From positions 124,001 through 188,000 of the forward strand of contig NZ_JAAGXA010000005.1 in NCBI RefSeq assembly GCF_010686755.1: a DNA stretch of 64,000 nucleotides, in the 5' to 3' direction. Positions 35,268 through 45,046 of this stretch are shown piece by piece. Both the position numbers and the translations under genes were made by a program. Source of the DNA: Nocardioides zeae (lineage in GTDB: Bacteria > Actinomycetota > Actinomycetes > Propionibacteriales > Nocardioidaceae). The notes beneath the pieces were generated by a model, which had not been told where the DNA came from, did no database searches, and was given only the letters and a program-made list of their open reading frames with translations. Every line of letters begins with the position of its first letter. Position 1 is the stretch's first letter.

Positions 35268-36659
35268 CTACTGCGCCTGGGACACGCTCGACATGTTGAA
35301 GTCGGGGATGCGCAGCGCGGGGGTGGCGGTGCGCGAGAAGTAGTCGCCCCACTCCCGGCTGAAGCTGAGGTCGGTCGCACCCGCGTGGCTGAACCGGTTG
35401 AGCAGGTCGACCGGGCTCTCGTTGAAGCGGAAGTTGGTGACCAGGCCGGTGATCTCGCCGCCCTCGACGAGGTAGACGCCGTCGCGGGTGAGGCCCGTGA
35501 GCAGCATCGACTGCGGGTCGACGACGCGGATGTACCAGAGCGACGTGACGAGGAGGCCCCGCTCGGTGCCGGCGACGAGGTCCTCGGTCGTGCCGGCACC
35601 GCCGGCGACGTCGAGCACCAGGTTGTCGGGCGCCGGGTTGACGGGGAGACCCGTGACGCGCGCCGAGTGCCGGCTCGTCAGCAGCGAGGTGAGCACCCCG
35701 TCGCGGATCCAGTCGGTGGGCACGATCGGCAGGCCGTTGTCGAACACCGAGGCGCTCTCGCTCGACGCGGTGGTGTGGACGAAGGGGACGGACTCGAGCC
35801 CGGGGTACGCGGGTGCCGAGTGCAGCCGGACGCCGGGCGCGGCGACCTGCTCGCCGACGCGGGTGCCACCGCCGGGGCGGCTCCAGACCGACTGGCCGTC
35901 GTGGGCGTCGAGCGCCCCCGAGATCCACAGCAGGTAGATCATGAGGTCGGCCGTCGACGTCGGGGGGAGCACGGTGTCGTAGCGACCCGCGGGCAGGTCG
36001 ACCCGACGGCTGCCCCAGCCGAGACGGCGGGTGAGCTCGGCCTCGAACGCGACGGGGTCGACGTCGGCGAAGTCGCGGGTGGCGCCGCCGACCCAGGCGC
36101 TCTGGTCGAGCGACGTCGGCTTGGCCGTGCACGCCCAGTGTCCGGTCGGCTGCACGTGCCGCAGCCGCAACCCGGTGGTGGAGCCGACGTAGACCGTCGC
36201 GACCTCGTGGTCGACGAAGCCGTAGAGCACCCGCCCACCGCCCCCGGCGGTGCCGAACGCGGTGCCGAGCGCGGGCGCGACCGCGTCGTACACCCCGATG
36301 GAGGTGCGGGCCGGCGGTTCCGACCAGTCGGGGGAGGCGCCGCCGCTGACGAGGTCGGCGGCGTCGTCGGCGACGTCCGCCGCCTGCGCGGCCGTGTCGG
36401 CCAGCTCGACGAGGGCGAGCACCTGCGCGAGGTCGCTTGCCGCGCTGGTCACCGAGCCGACGGCCACGCCGTCGCTGCGGCGGTCGAAGGCGAGCACCGA
36501 GACCTGGACGCCGCTCATCTCGCCGTTGGTGGTCAACGTGTTGTTGGCCCAGCGCAGGTTCGCGCTCGACGTGGTGCGGACGATGACGACCGCGTCGTCG
36601 CTCCGGCTGGCCTCGAGGGCCCGCTCGACGAGCTCCTGGGGGGTGGGCGAGGTGGTCAC
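35268..36659 (-). CDS. TldE/PmbA-type metalloprotease subunit
   Basis: A 463-residue TldE-like protein; partner of TldD encoded directly upstream with a 4-bp GTGA overlap. It shows the N-terminal ELVERALEASRSDDAVVIV and SANLRWANNTLTTNG strands, a DTVLPPTSTADLMIYLLW helix and the C-terminal GEITGLVTNFRFNESPVDLL fold of the family, but no HExxH, as expected for TldE. TldD/TldE heterodimers degrade unfolded linear peptides and trim peptide antibiotics; no peptide-natural-product genes are adjacent here, so a housekeeping role is likelier. Confidence 0.92.
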   Translation of the reverse strand: MTTSPTPQELVERALEASRSDDAVVIVRTTSSANLRWANNTLTTNGEMSGVQVSVLAFDRRSDGVAVGSVTSAASDLAQVLALVELADTAAQAADVADDAADLVSGGASPDWSEPPARTSIGVYDAVAPALGTAFGTAGGGGRVLYGFVDHEVATVYVGSTTGLRLRHVQPTGHWACTAKPTSLDQSAWVGGATRDFADVDPVAFEAELTRRLGWGSRRVDLPAGRYDTVLPPTSTADLMIYLLWISGALDAHDGQSVWSRPGGGTRVGEQVAAPGVRLHSAPAYPGLESVPFVHTTASSESASVFDNGLPIVPTDWIRDGVLTSLLTSRHSARVTGLPVNPAPDNLVLDVAGGAGTTEDLVAGTERGLLVTSLWYIRVVDPQSMLLTGLTRDGVYLVEGGEITGLVTNFRFNESPVDLLNRFSHAGATDLSFSREWGDYFSRTATPALRIPDFNMSSVSQAQ

Positions 36660-38188
36660 TTGCCCGCCTCCTCTCCGGTGTTGAGGATCCGTACGCCGCG
36701 GAACAGTGCCGTGGGGCAGCCGTGGCTCACCGACGCGACCTGGCCGGGCTGGGCCTTGCCGCAGTTGAACGCGCCTCCCAGCACGTAGGTCTCAGGACCG
36801 CCGACGGCCTCCATGGAGCCCCAGAAGTCGGTGGTCGTCGCCTGGTAGGCGACGTCGCGCAGCTGGCCGGCCAGGCGGCCGTCCTCGATCTTGTAGAAGC
36901 GCTGGCCGGTGAACTGGAAGTTGTAGCGCTGCATGTCGATCGACCACGACTTGTCGCCGACGACGTAGATGCCGCGCTCCACGCGCTCGATCAGCCCCTC
37001 GGTGCTGGGGCCCTCGGGGTCGGGCTGCAGCGAGACGTTGGCCATCCGCTGGATGGGGATGTGGCCGGGCGAGTCGGCGTAGGCACAGCCGTTGGACCGG
37101 CCGTCGTTGAGCTCGGGCTTCTGACGGCCCATCACCCGGTCGAGCTGGTAGCCGACGAGCACGCCGTCCTTGACGATGTCCCACGACTGGGTGGCGACCC
37201 CCTCGTCGTCCCAACCGATCGAGGCCAGGCCGTGGGGCGCGGTGCGGTCGCCGGTGACGTTCATGACGGGCGAGCCGTACTGCAGCGACCCCAGCTGGTC
37301 GTAGGTGGCGAAGCTCGTGCCCGCGTAGTTCGCCTCGTAGCCGAGCGCACGGTCGAGCTCGGTCGCGTGGCCGATCGACTCGTGGATCGTGAGCCACAGG
37401 TTCGAGGGGTGGATGACGAGGTCGTAGGTGCCGGCCTCCACGCTGGGGGCGCGGAGCTTCTCGGCCAGGAGCCCGGGCAGCTCGGCCAGCTCCGTGTCCC
37501 AGTCCCACCCTCCGCCGCCGGGCCCGCCGACCAGGTACTCCCAGCCGCGTCCCACCGGTGGTGCGATCGACGTCATCGAGTCGAAGACGCCCCGCTCCGC
37601 GTCGGCGCCCATCGCGGTGACCTCGGGCATGAGCCGCACGCGCTGCTGGGTGGTGCGGGTGCCCGCGAGGTCGGCGTAGAACTTGTTCTCCCGCACCTGC
37701 CGGAGCCCGGCGGTGGCGTGGCCGACCACGTCGTGCGCCCGGAGGCGCTCCGTGAAGTCGACGAGCAGGGCGACCTTCTCGGCGACCGGCACCTCGAGGG
37801 GGTCGATCTCGTGGGGCGAGGTCCACGACACGTCGGGGTAGACCGGCTCGTCGGCCAGCTCGACGGGCACCGTCGTCATCGACGCCGCGACCCGTGCGAC
37901 CTCGACGGCCCGCTCCGCGACGTGGCGGGCCTCCGCCTCGGTCAGCACGACGCCCGAGGCGAAGCCCCACGCACCGCCGTGGACGACCCGGACGGCGAAC
38001 CCGACGTCCGAGCTGTCCTGCGTGCCGAGCAGGGAGCCGTCGCGCACGTGCAGGTCCTGGTAGCGCACCCGCTCGAACCGGAAGTCCGCGTGGGTGACCC
38101 CCAGGTCGGCCGCGCGGCCGAGGGCGACGTCCGCGAGGTGCCGGAACGGGAGGTCGAGGAATGACGCGTCGATGCCGAGACCGCTCAT
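36656..38188 (-). CDS. tldD: TldD metalloprotease subunit
   Basis: A 510-residue TldD-type protease. The zinc motif HESIGHATELDR is intact, with a third ligand Cys likely in GGAFNCGKAQPGQVASVSHG near the C-terminus. The N-terminus GVTHADFRFERVRYQDLHVRDGSL is characteristic. It partners with TldE encoded downstream (GTGA overlap). The ATG at 38188 is chosen because TAGGTT (reverse strand, 38196-38201) sits 7 nt upstream, giving a leaderless start and its own promoter just after the sbcC stop. Confidence 0.94.
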   Translation of the reverse strand: MSGLGIDASFLDLPFRHLADVALGRAADLGVTHADFRFERVRYQDLHVRDGSLLGTQDSSDVGFAVRVVHGGAWGFASGVVLTEAEARHVAERAVEVARVAASMTTVPVELADEPVYPDVSWTSPHEIDPLEVPVAEKVALLVDFTERLRAHDVVGHATAGLRQVRENKFYADLAGTRTTQQRVRLMPEVTAMGADAERGVFDSMTSIAPPVGRGWEYLVGGPGGGGWDWDTELAELPGLLAEKLRAPSVEAGTYDLVIHPSNLWLTIHESIGHATELDRALGYEANYAGTSFATYDQLGSLQYGSPVMNVTGDRTAPHGLASIGWDDEGVATQSWDIVKDGVLVGYQLDRVMGRQKPELNDGRSNGCAYADSPGHIPIQRMANVSLQPDPEGPSTEGLIERVERGIYVVGDKSWSIDMQRYNFQFTGQRFYKIEDGRLAGQLRDVAYQATTTDFWGSMEAVGGPETYVLGGAFNCGKAQPGQVASVSHGCPTALFRGVRILNTGEEAGK

Positions 38189-38232
38189 GCGACCGAACCT
38201 AGACCACCGCGCCACCGCACCGGGCTCGCGCC

Positions 38233-41200
38233 TCAGCCGTCGGCGTGGACGATGCTCAATCGTGACCCGGAGCGGGACGGCGCGACCTGCAGCTGGGTCG
38301 GGATGCGCGTGCGCAGCTCGCTGACGTGGCTCACGACGCCGACCACGCGTCCCCCCTCACGGAGCTCGTCGAGCGTGTCCATGACGTCGTCGAGGGTCTC
38401 CGCGTCGAGCGAGCCGAAGCCCTCGTCGACGAACAGCGTCTCCAGGTCGCTTCCCTCGCCGTCAGCGGCCGACTCGCCGGCGACGACGTCGGCCAGGCCG
38501 AGCGCCAGGGCCAGGGACACGAGGAAGGTCTCGCCGCCCGAGAGCGTGGCCGGGTCCCGCAGCTCGCCGCTCCACTCGTCGCGCACGAGGAGGCGGAGCA
38601 CCCCCGCCTCCTGCTCGAGGGTGTAGCGCGCCGCCGTCATCGGCGCCAGGCGCTGGTTGGCCGCAGCGACCACCTGCCCCAGTCGCCAGGACACCACGTA
38701 CGCCGCGAGCCCGAGCCTCAGGCGGTTGTCCGCCGAGCGGCCGGAGGCCAGGGTCGCGACCCGGTCGGCGACGTCGTGCTGCTCGCGGACCGGGACCCAC
38801 GCCGTGAGCGCTGCACGGAGGTCGGCGACCAGCGCCCGCAGACGGTGGTGGCGGCTCCCGGCCACGTCGTGGCGCGTGCGGAGCTCGCCGGCCTCGCGCG
38901 CCGTCTCCTCGGCCGCGTCACGGAGCCGGTCGAGATCGGCCGGCGCAGCGGACGACGCGGCGACGAGGAGCGGGTCGGCCAGCTGCTCCCGGGTCGAGGC
39001 GACCTCCTCGTCGTGGCGCCGCAGCTGCTGCTCGAGGGCGGCGAGCTCGGCGTGGGGGAGCCCCGCCGCCGTGACGGCGTCGAGGTCGTCGAACCCGTGC
39101 TCCTTCGCCTCGGCGAGCGCCAGCTCCTGGGTCTCGGCGAGGTGCACCTCTGCCCGGTCGCGGTCGATCCGCGCCGCCAGCACGTGCTCCCACTGCTCGG
39201 TCGTGGCGGTCAACGTCGCGAGGGCCGCTGCGGGCTCCTGGCCCTCGACGGCCCGGACACGACCGACGACCCGGGCGAGCTCACCGCTGCGCACGGCGTG
39301 CTGCTGCAGCTCGGCCGTCAGCGTGGCCGTGCGGTCGGCGAGCGCGCGACGGTCGTCGGCCAGCGCCTGCTGGCGCGCCTCGAGGTCCGCCAGCTCGGCC
39401 TCCCGGTCGGCGAGACCCCCGAGCTGCGCGGTGAGGTCGGCCAGCATCGCGTCGAGGTCGGCGACGACCGTGCGCCACCCGGCGACGTCGGTGCCCTGGG
39501 CGGCCTCGCGCGCCCGCGCCAGGTTCTCGGCGGCGGCGCGCACGGCGTCCACCCGCGCCTGCTGGTGGGCCTCGGCGTCGTCGACGGCCCGTCGCGCACG
39601 GCGCTCGGCTGCGGCGTCGGGCGCGTCCGCACCGGCCGCGGCCGGGTGGGGGTGGTCGCAGGAACCGCACACGGGACAGGCGTCGCCGACCGCCAGGTCG
39701 AGGGCGATCTCGGCGGCCATCCCGTCGAGGCGGCGCTCGCGCAGGTCGAGCCAGTGCTCCCGGCGGGCCTGGGTCTCCTCGCGCGCCGCGACGAGCGCGA
39801 CCTCGGCCTCGGCGAGCACGCCCGCGAGCCTCTCGACCCGATCCGCGGCGGCCAGCGCGACCACAGCGGTGGAGCGCCGGTGCTCCGCCGCACGACGGGC
39901 CTCCACGGCGGCGCTGTCGGCCCGCAGGGCGGTCCGCACCCGGCCGATGCGTGCCGGCAGGGTCGTCGCGGCCTCGTCGAGCTCGGTGCTGCGGCGCTCG
40001 AGCTCGGCCAGCTCGGCCGATGCCCGGGCGCAGGCGGCCTCCAGCTCGGCGAGCTCGGCCTGGCGGGCGACCGCGTCGGTGCAGCGCTCGCGGCGCGACC
40101 GGACGTCCGTCAGCGCGGCCCGGATGGCCGGCTCGTCGAGCGCGGCCTGGACGAGCGGGTCCACCACGTCGTCGAGGGTGAGCACGAGCGTGCCCGCGGT
40201 CTCGGCAGCGACGGGACCGAGGCGCCGGAGACCGGCGGCGAGGGCGGTGTCCGCGGCGCGCACCGTCTCCGCGGCACGGTCCCGCGTGGTCACCAGACCG
40301 AGGACCGGCGCGGCGCGCCGCGCCTCCTCGACCCGGCGTCGCAGCAGGTCCATCTCCGGCCCGCGGGCGAGCAGGGTCTCGTGACGCCCGGCGAGCTGCT
40401 GCTGCCGGCGCCGGGCGACCTCGCGCTCCTCCGCCGCGCGGAGGGTCTCCGCCGCTGCGGCCGCGGCGGCGACGGCCGGTGCGAGCGCCGCGGCCGTCGC
40501 GGTGGACCGCTCGGCGGCGTCCGCCTCGGCCCCAGCCGCCCAGGCCTCGAGCTCGTCCGCTCCGACGCCACCGGCGGGATCGTCGAACCGGGCCTCGGCG
40601 GGCAGCGGGACCGCCGCCGCCTCGCTGATGCGGTTGACGGCCTCGGCGATCGGACGCTGCAGCGCGAGCGACTCCTGGCGCAGCACGCGGCGGTGCTCGG
40701 CGAGCCACTTCTCGACGTCACCGAACCGACCGGTGCGGAAGATGCTCTGGAGCAGCTTCTGCCGGTCGTCGCCACCCGCGCGGAGGAAGCGCTGGAACTC
40801 GCCCTGGGGCAGGAGCACGACCTGGCAGAACTGGGTGAGGCTGAGCCCCACGAGCCGCGCCACGAGGTGACCGGCATCGTCGATGCGCCCCGTCAGGTGG
40901 CTCCAGGACCCGTCGACGCGCTCCTCCACGAGCACCGTGGCCTGCTGGGTCGTCAGCCCCTCGCCCCGCTTCTTGGGCCGCTCCCACGCGGGGCTGCGGC
41001 TGAACCGGAAGCGGCGCCCCGACAGGGTCGCCTCCAGCACGACGCGGGGCGCGACCTCGGGCGCCGCCTGGTCGCTGCGCAGGTGGCGGGCGCCGTTGCG
41101 CTCGCCGGGCACTGCGCCGTACAGCGCGAAGCAGATGGCGTCGAGCACGCTGGACTTGCCGGCGCCGGTGGGCCCGCACAGCAGGAACAACCCGCCGTCG

Positions 41201-41277
41201 GCCAGCGCGTCGAGGTCGACCGCCACCGTGCCCGCGAAGGGGCCGAACGCCGTGATCTCCAGGTGGTGCAGCCTCAC
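38233..41277 (-). CDS. sbcC: Exonuclease SbcCD subunit C (SMC-like ATPase)
   Basis: A 1014-residue Rad50-like ATPase. Walker A GPTGAGKS is at residues 35-42; a long Ala/Arg/Glu coiled coil follows, interrupted near residue 535 by a zinc-hook sequence CPVCGSCDH, then the signature LSGGETFLVSLALALG and the Walker B/D-loop LFVDEGFGSLDAETL near the C-terminus. With SbcD it processes hairpins and DNA ends, cleaving palindromes, which is notable in a genome with several long palindromes. Its GTG overlaps the sbcD stop by 4 bp. Expression is probably SOS-controlled through the box upstream of sbcD. Confidence 0.95.
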   Translation of the reverse strand: MRLHHLEITAFGPFAGTVAVDLDALADGGLFLLCGPTGAGKSSVLDAICFALYGAVPGERNGARHLRSDQAAPEVAPRVVLEATLSGRRFRFSRSPAWERPKKRGEGLTTQQATVLVEERVDGSWSHLTGRIDDAGHLVARLVGLSLTQFCQVVLLPQGEFQRFLRAGGDDRQKLLQSIFRTGRFGDVEKWLAEHRRVLRQESLALQRPIAEAVNRISEAAAVPLPAEARFDDPAGGVGADELEAWAAGAEADAAERSTATAAALAPAVAAAAAAAETLRAAEEREVARRRQQQLAGRHETLLARGPEMDLLRRRVEEARRAAPVLGLVTTRDRAAETVRAADTALAAGLRRLGPVAAETAGTLVLTLDDVVDPLVQAALDEPAIRAALTDVRSRRERCTDAVARQAELAELEAACARASAELAELERRSTELDEAATTLPARIGRVRTALRADSAAVEARRAAEHRRSTAVVALAAADRVERLAGVLAEAEVALVAAREETQARREHWLDLRERRLDGMAAEIALDLAVGDACPVCGSCDHPHPAAAGADAPDAAAERRARRAVDDAEAHQQARVDAVRAAAENLARAREAAQGTDVAGWRTVVADLDAMLADLTAQLGGLADREAELADLEARQQALADDRRALADRTATLTAELQQHAVRSGELARVVGRVRAVEGQEPAAALATLTATTEQWEHVLAARIDRDRAEVHLAETQELALAEAKEHGFDDLDAVTAAGLPHAELAALEQQLRRHDEEVASTREQLADPLLVAASSAAPADLDRLRDAAEETAREAGELRTRHDVAGSRHHRLRALVADLRAALTAWVPVREQHDVADRVATLASGRSADNRLRLGLAAYVVSWRLGQVVAAANQRLAPMTAARYTLEQEAGVLRLLVRDEWSGELRDPATLSGGETFLVSLALALGLADVVAGESAADGEGSDLETLFVDEGFGSLDAETLDDVMDTLDELREGGRVVGVVSHVSELRTRIPTQLQVAPSRSGSRLSIVHADG

Positions 41278-42467
41278 CCGGCCACCTCCACGGGACCCTC
41301 CAGGGGCCCCGCCACGGGCCCCGCCACGGGGTCGGCCTCCCGGTCGCCGGTGCACGCCTCGCACGCGGTCGCCAGCAGGGCCGCCTCCGCGGTGTCGGCG
41401 GCCGTGCCGCGCACGAAGGAGACGAAGTCGAGGGTGACGTCGTGGGCACCGCGCCCGGCGGTGGGTCGCGGCGGCAGCCCCGCGGGCCGGTCGGACGACT
41501 CGAAGCCGAGGACGAGAGCGTGGGGGAACCGGCGGCGGAGCCGCTCCATGGCTCCCCGGGGGCGCACGGGGTCGGTCAGCGTGGCCTGCACCCAGGCGTC
41601 CTCGTGACCGGCGAGAGTGGGATCCGCGAGCAGGTCCTCGAGGGTGCCCCGCAGCCGCGCCAGCGGACGGGGCACCGGGGCGGGCACGAGCTCGGCGCGC
41701 ACGCTGCCGTCGGCGGCGAGGTCGACCAACCAGGAGCCCTTGGTCTGGGCGGCCTCGGAGAACGAGTAGGCCAACGGGGACCCCGAGTACCGCAACCGGT
41801 CGTCGAGCACGTGGGGGGAGTGGAGGTGGCCGAGCGCCACGTAGTCCACCCCGTCGAACACGCTCGTCGGCACGCGGTCCACGCCGCCGACGGCGATGTC
41901 GCGCTCCGACTCGCTCGGCTGGGCGCCCGCCACGAAGGCATGGGCCAGGACGACCGACCGGGTGCCCGGCCGACCGGAGAGGTCGGCCCGCACCCGCTGC
42001 ATCGCGGCTCCCAGCGCGGCCTCGTGGGAGCGGGCAGGGAGGCCCCACGGCTCGCGGACCGCGTCGGGATCGAGGTAGGGCAGCGCGTGGACGGCGACGG
42101 GCCCGTGCCGGTCGTCGACGAGCACCGGGACACCGACGCCCGCGGGATCGGTGCGCACGTGCACCCCCGCGGCATCCATCACCCGCGCGCCGAAGCCGAG
42201 CCGGCGCGCGGAGTCGTGGTTGCCGCTCGAGACGACGACACGCGCCGGGGTCGCGGCCAGCCGGGCGATCGCGTCGTCGGCGAGCCGCACCGCGTCCACC
42301 GGCGGCAGGGCACGGTCGTAGACGTCGCCCGCGACGACCACGAGGTCGACGCCCTCGCTGACGACCACCTCGAGGAGGTGGTCGACGAACGCCGCCTGGT
42401 GGCCCAGCAGGTCGGCTCGGTGGAACGAGCGGCCCAGGTGCCAGTCGGAGGTGTGGAGGATGCGCAC
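41274..42467 (-). CDS. sbcD: Exonuclease SbcCD subunit D (Mre11-like nuclease)
   Basis: A 397-residue calcineurin-fold nuclease. All metal motifs are present: ILHTSDWHLGRSFHRADL, VVVAGDVYDRALPPVDAV, VVVSSGNHDSARRL, and VALGHLHSPHVL, then the RYSGSPLAYSFSE segment and a C-terminal capping region. It forms the SbcCD complex with the overlapping downstream gene. The GTG is preceded by a TAGGTT -10 hexamer (reverse strand, 42474-42479) at 6 nt, a leaderless layout, and a near-perfect LexA box overlays that hexamer. Confidence 0.95.
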   Translation of the reverse strand: MRILHTSDWHLGRSFHRADLLGHQAAFVDHLLEVVVSEGVDLVVVAGDVYDRALPPVDAVRLADDAIARLAATPARVVVSSGNHDSARRLGFGARVMDAAGVHVRTDPAGVGVPVLVDDRHGPVAVHALPYLDPDAVREPWGLPARSHEAALGAAMQRVRADLSGRPGTRSVVLAHAFVAGAQPSESERDIAVGGVDRVPTSVFDGVDYVALGHLHSPHVLDDRLRYSGSPLAYSFSEAAQTKGSWLVDLAADGSVRAELVPAPVPRPLARLRGTLEDLLADPTLAGHEDAWVQATLTDPVRPRGAMERLRRRFPHALVLGFESSDRPAGLPPRPTAGRGAHDVTLDFVSFVRGTAADTAEAALLATACEACTGDREADPVAGPVAGPLEGPVEVAG

Positions 42468-42470
42468 GCG

Positions 42471-42486
42471 TCGAACCTAGGTTCGC
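42471..42486. promoter_or_regulatory. Candidate LexA (SOS) box over the sbcD promoter
   Basis: TCGAACCTAGGTTCGC matches the actinobacterial SOS box TCGAAC-N4-GTTCGA at 15 of the 16 positions counting the free N4, with a single mismatch at the last base; the inner 14 bp are a perfect palindrome. It covers the -10 hexamer of sbcD, the right place for repression. Confidence 0.65.
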
Positions 42487-42535
42487 CCACCGACAGTTCT
42501 GCGCACCCACGCCGGGACAGCGGCGCGGGCGGCGC

Positions 42536-45007
42536 TCACAGCCGCCGCTCGAGCTCGTCGACCATGTCGGTCAACCGCCGGCGGACCGGTCCGGGCAGCT
42601 CGGCCCGGTCGGCCAGGTCACGGACCCGCTCCACCACGTCGGACCGCCGCGCGGTGAGGGGGAAGAACGCCTCGACGACGTCGCCGAGCAGCCAGCCCGA
42701 GAACACGTCGCCGAGCCGGGGCACGCCGGCGAGGTAGCGCTCGACGTACGGCTCGGTCAGGTCCTCCTGGCCGCGCTGCCAGAACGCGAGGCCCGCGGCC
42801 TCCACCTCGTAGTTGGCCGCCGTGTCCTCCCCGGTGAACCGGCGCCACGCCCAGGCCTTCGCCCCGGCGGTCGGCAGCGCTGCCCGGGCGCGGGCGTGCT
42901 CGACCCGCGCCACCGCGGTCGGCGCCTCGGCGAGCCGCTCGTCCAGGTACGCCGCGTCGACGGCCCCGAGGACGGCGAGGCGGAGCAGGACGCGCCAGCG
43001 GACGGCCTCGTCGAGCTCCACTCCCGCCGGGAGGCCGTCGCCGGCGAGCCATCCGCGGAGCCCGGCGACGTCGGCGCTCGACGTCACCTGCAGCCCGAAG
43101 GCGGCGAGCTGCAGGGTGCTGCCCAGCGTCGCCCGGGCCAGCACCTCGCCGGCGGCGGCGTGCACGCGGGCGTCCAGTGCCGCGGGGTCGTCGACGACGG
43201 CCCGCAGCCGACCGAGCGCCCAGCCGCCGACGACCGTCACGCCGTCGTCGTCCTGCTCGGGGCCCAGCCCCGCCGCGACGACGTCGGCCGCCTGCTCCGG
43301 GGAGACGGCACCGGTGTGCACGCCGGTGCGCAGGCTGTTCCAGACCCCGGCGCGCAGCATCGGGTCGCCCCCGGCCCGCAGCAGGCGGGGGAGCGCGGCC
43401 AGGGTCGCGGCATCGGGGGCGGAGCGCGACCACGAGTCCTCGAACGCGTCGATGACGACCGCGGTGTCCGGGCCGACGGCGAGCGGGGTGGAGGGTCCCG
43501 CCAGCGTCGCCGTGCGGACGTCCCACTCCCCGTCCCGCTCCCCGACGGGCTCCCCGACGGGCTCCCCGACGGGCTCCGCGGTCGCGATGCGGACCGTGTG
43601 GCTGCGGTCGGCGGGGTGCTCGGCGGGCGGCACCCGCAGCACGGCACCGGCCGCCCGGTCGAGCCGCAGGTCGTCGACGCCGGGGGTGCGGAGCCAGCCG
43701 TCCACGAAAGCGGACAGGTCCCCGGCCCCCGCCCGCTCCCACGACCCGACGAGGTCGTGCATGGTCGCGTTGCCGAAGCGGTGGCGGGTGAAGTGGTCGA
43801 CCGCGCCCGCGAGGAAGACGTCGTCGCCGAGCGTCGCGTTGAGCTGCTTGAGCACGCTCGAGCCCTTGGCGTAGGAGATGCCGTCGAAGTCCTGCAGCGC
43901 CCCCGCGGCGTCCGTCGCGCCGTTGCCGGCGACCGGGTGGGTGGTCGGTCGCTGGTCGGCGACCAGGCCCCACTGACGGCGGCGGTGGGCGTTGTGGACC
44001 CACGCGTCGCCGTACTCGGTGACGTCGGCGGTGACCCGGTTGCCCATGTACTCCGCGAACGACTCGTTGAGCCACAGGTCGTCCCACCACTGCGGCGTGA
44101 CGAGGTTGCCGAACCACTGGTGCGCCATCTCGTGCGCGACGGTCGTGGCGCGCTGGATCCGGGTGCCGCGGGTGACCCGGCTCGTGAAGACGAGGGGATC
44201 GCGGAACGTCACGCACCCGGGGTTCTCCATCGCGCCGGCGTTGAACTCGGGCACGAACGCCTGGTGGTAGTCGCCGAAGGGATAGCGGATCCCGAACAGC
44301 CGGTGGAACTCGTCGAAGCACTGCCGGGTCAGGGTGAACAGCTCGTCGGCGTCCGCCTCGAGGTGCCGCGCGATGCTCTGGCGGCAGGAGAGGCCGAGCC
44401 CGATGCCGTCGTGGCTCTCCCGCAGGTGGTGGTAGGGCCCCGCGACGAGGGTGACGAAGTACGTCGAGAGCGGCTGCGACTCGTCGAACCGCCACAGTCC
44501 GGGCTCGACCGCACGGCCGGGCGCGTTGGCGGTCACCGTCCAGTCGCGCGGGGCGCGGACCGTGAACGTGTACGGCGCCTTGAGGTCGGGCTGGTCGAAG
44601 CAGGCGAAGACGCTGGGCGCGGCGTCCATGAAGCTCATGCCGTAGACGTACCGCCGTCCGTCGGCCGGGTCGGTGTGGTGGTGCAGGCCCTCGCCGTCCG
44701 TGCGGAACGCCATGACGGCGTCGACGACGAGCTCGTTCTCACCCGCGTCGGTGGCGAGCGGGAGCCGCCCGCGGTCGAGGGCGCCGGGGTCGAGCCGGGT
44801 GCCGTTGAGGGTGGCGGCGCGCAGCTCGCGCGGCTTCACGTCGACGAAGGTCGCGCCGCCGCGGCTGGTGAAGCGGAGGGTGGTGCGCGAGGCGAAGGTC
44901 TCCTCGGACGAGGCGAGGTCGAGCTCCACCTCGCAGGCGGTGACGTCGAGCAGGCTCGCCCGCTCCCGGGCCTCGTCGTGGCGGAGGGACACGCTGGAAG
45001 CAGTCAC
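42536..45007 (-). CDS. pepN: Aminopeptidase N (M1 family)
   Basis: An 823-residue M1 metallo-aminopeptidase of normal length. The exopeptidase motif GAMEN is at residues 258-262; zinc ligands are in HEMAHQWFGN (His292, Glu293, His296) and the third ligand Glu315 is in WLNESFAEY. The C-terminal half is the helical ERAP1-like domain. A 12-bp coding repeat gives GEPVGEPVGEPVGE near residue 480. It cleaves N-terminal residues from peptides in the cytoplasm. The GTG at 45007 is preferred over 45016 because TAGGGT (reverse strand, 45015-45020) lies 7 nt before it. The start lies in one arm of a 15-bp hairpin. Confidence 0.95.
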   Translation of the reverse strand: MTASSVSLRHDEARERASLLDVTACEVELDLASSEETFASRTTLRFTSRGGATFVDVKPRELRAATLNGTRLDPGALDRGRLPLATDAGENELVVDAVMAFRTDGEGLHHHTDPADGRRYVYGMSFMDAAPSVFACFDQPDLKAPYTFTVRAPRDWTVTANAPGRAVEPGLWRFDESQPLSTYFVTLVAGPYHHLRESHDGIGLGLSCRQSIARHLEADADELFTLTRQCFDEFHRLFGIRYPFGDYHQAFVPEFNAGAMENPGCVTFRDPLVFTSRVTRGTRIQRATTVAHEMAHQWFGNLVTPQWWDDLWLNESFAEYMGNRVTADVTEYGDAWVHNAHRRRQWGLVADQRPTTHPVAGNGATDAAGALQDFDGISYAKGSSVLKQLNATLGDDVFLAGAVDHFTRHRFGNATMHDLVGSWERAGAGDLSAFVDGWLRTPGVDDLRLDRAAGAVLRVPPAEHPADRSHTVRIATAEPVGEPVGEPVGERDGEWDVRTATLAGPSTPLAVGPDTAVVIDAFEDSWSRSAPDAATLAALPRLLRAGGDPMLRAGVWNSLRTGVHTGAVSPEQAADVVAAGLGPEQDDDGVTVVGGWALGRLRAVVDDPAALDARVHAAAGEVLARATLGSTLQLAAFGLQVTSSADVAGLRGWLAGDGLPAGVELDEAVRWRVLLRLAVLGAVDAAYLDERLAEAPTAVARVEHARARAALPTAGAKAWAWRRFTGEDTAANYEVEAAGLAFWQRGQEDLTEPYVERYLAGVPRLGDVFSGWLLGDVVEAFFPLTARRSDVVERVRDLADRAELPGPVRRRLTDMVDELERRL

Positions 45008-45040
45008 GGCGGCCACCCTAGGAGAAGGGTGGCCGCCGTG
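45005..45040. repeat. Palindrome overlapping the pepN start
   Basis: CACGGCGGCCACCCT (45005-45019) pairs perfectly with 45026-45040 around AGGAGA. It contains the pepN GTG, its -10 hexamer and the 7-nt gap between them. Confidence 0.85.
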
Positions 45041-45046
45041 CCGTGC

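Noticed and set aside
38326..41607. Plus-strand open frame of over 1,000 codons across sbcC
   Set aside because: Antisense shadow of the SbcC coiled coil; no recognisable motif.
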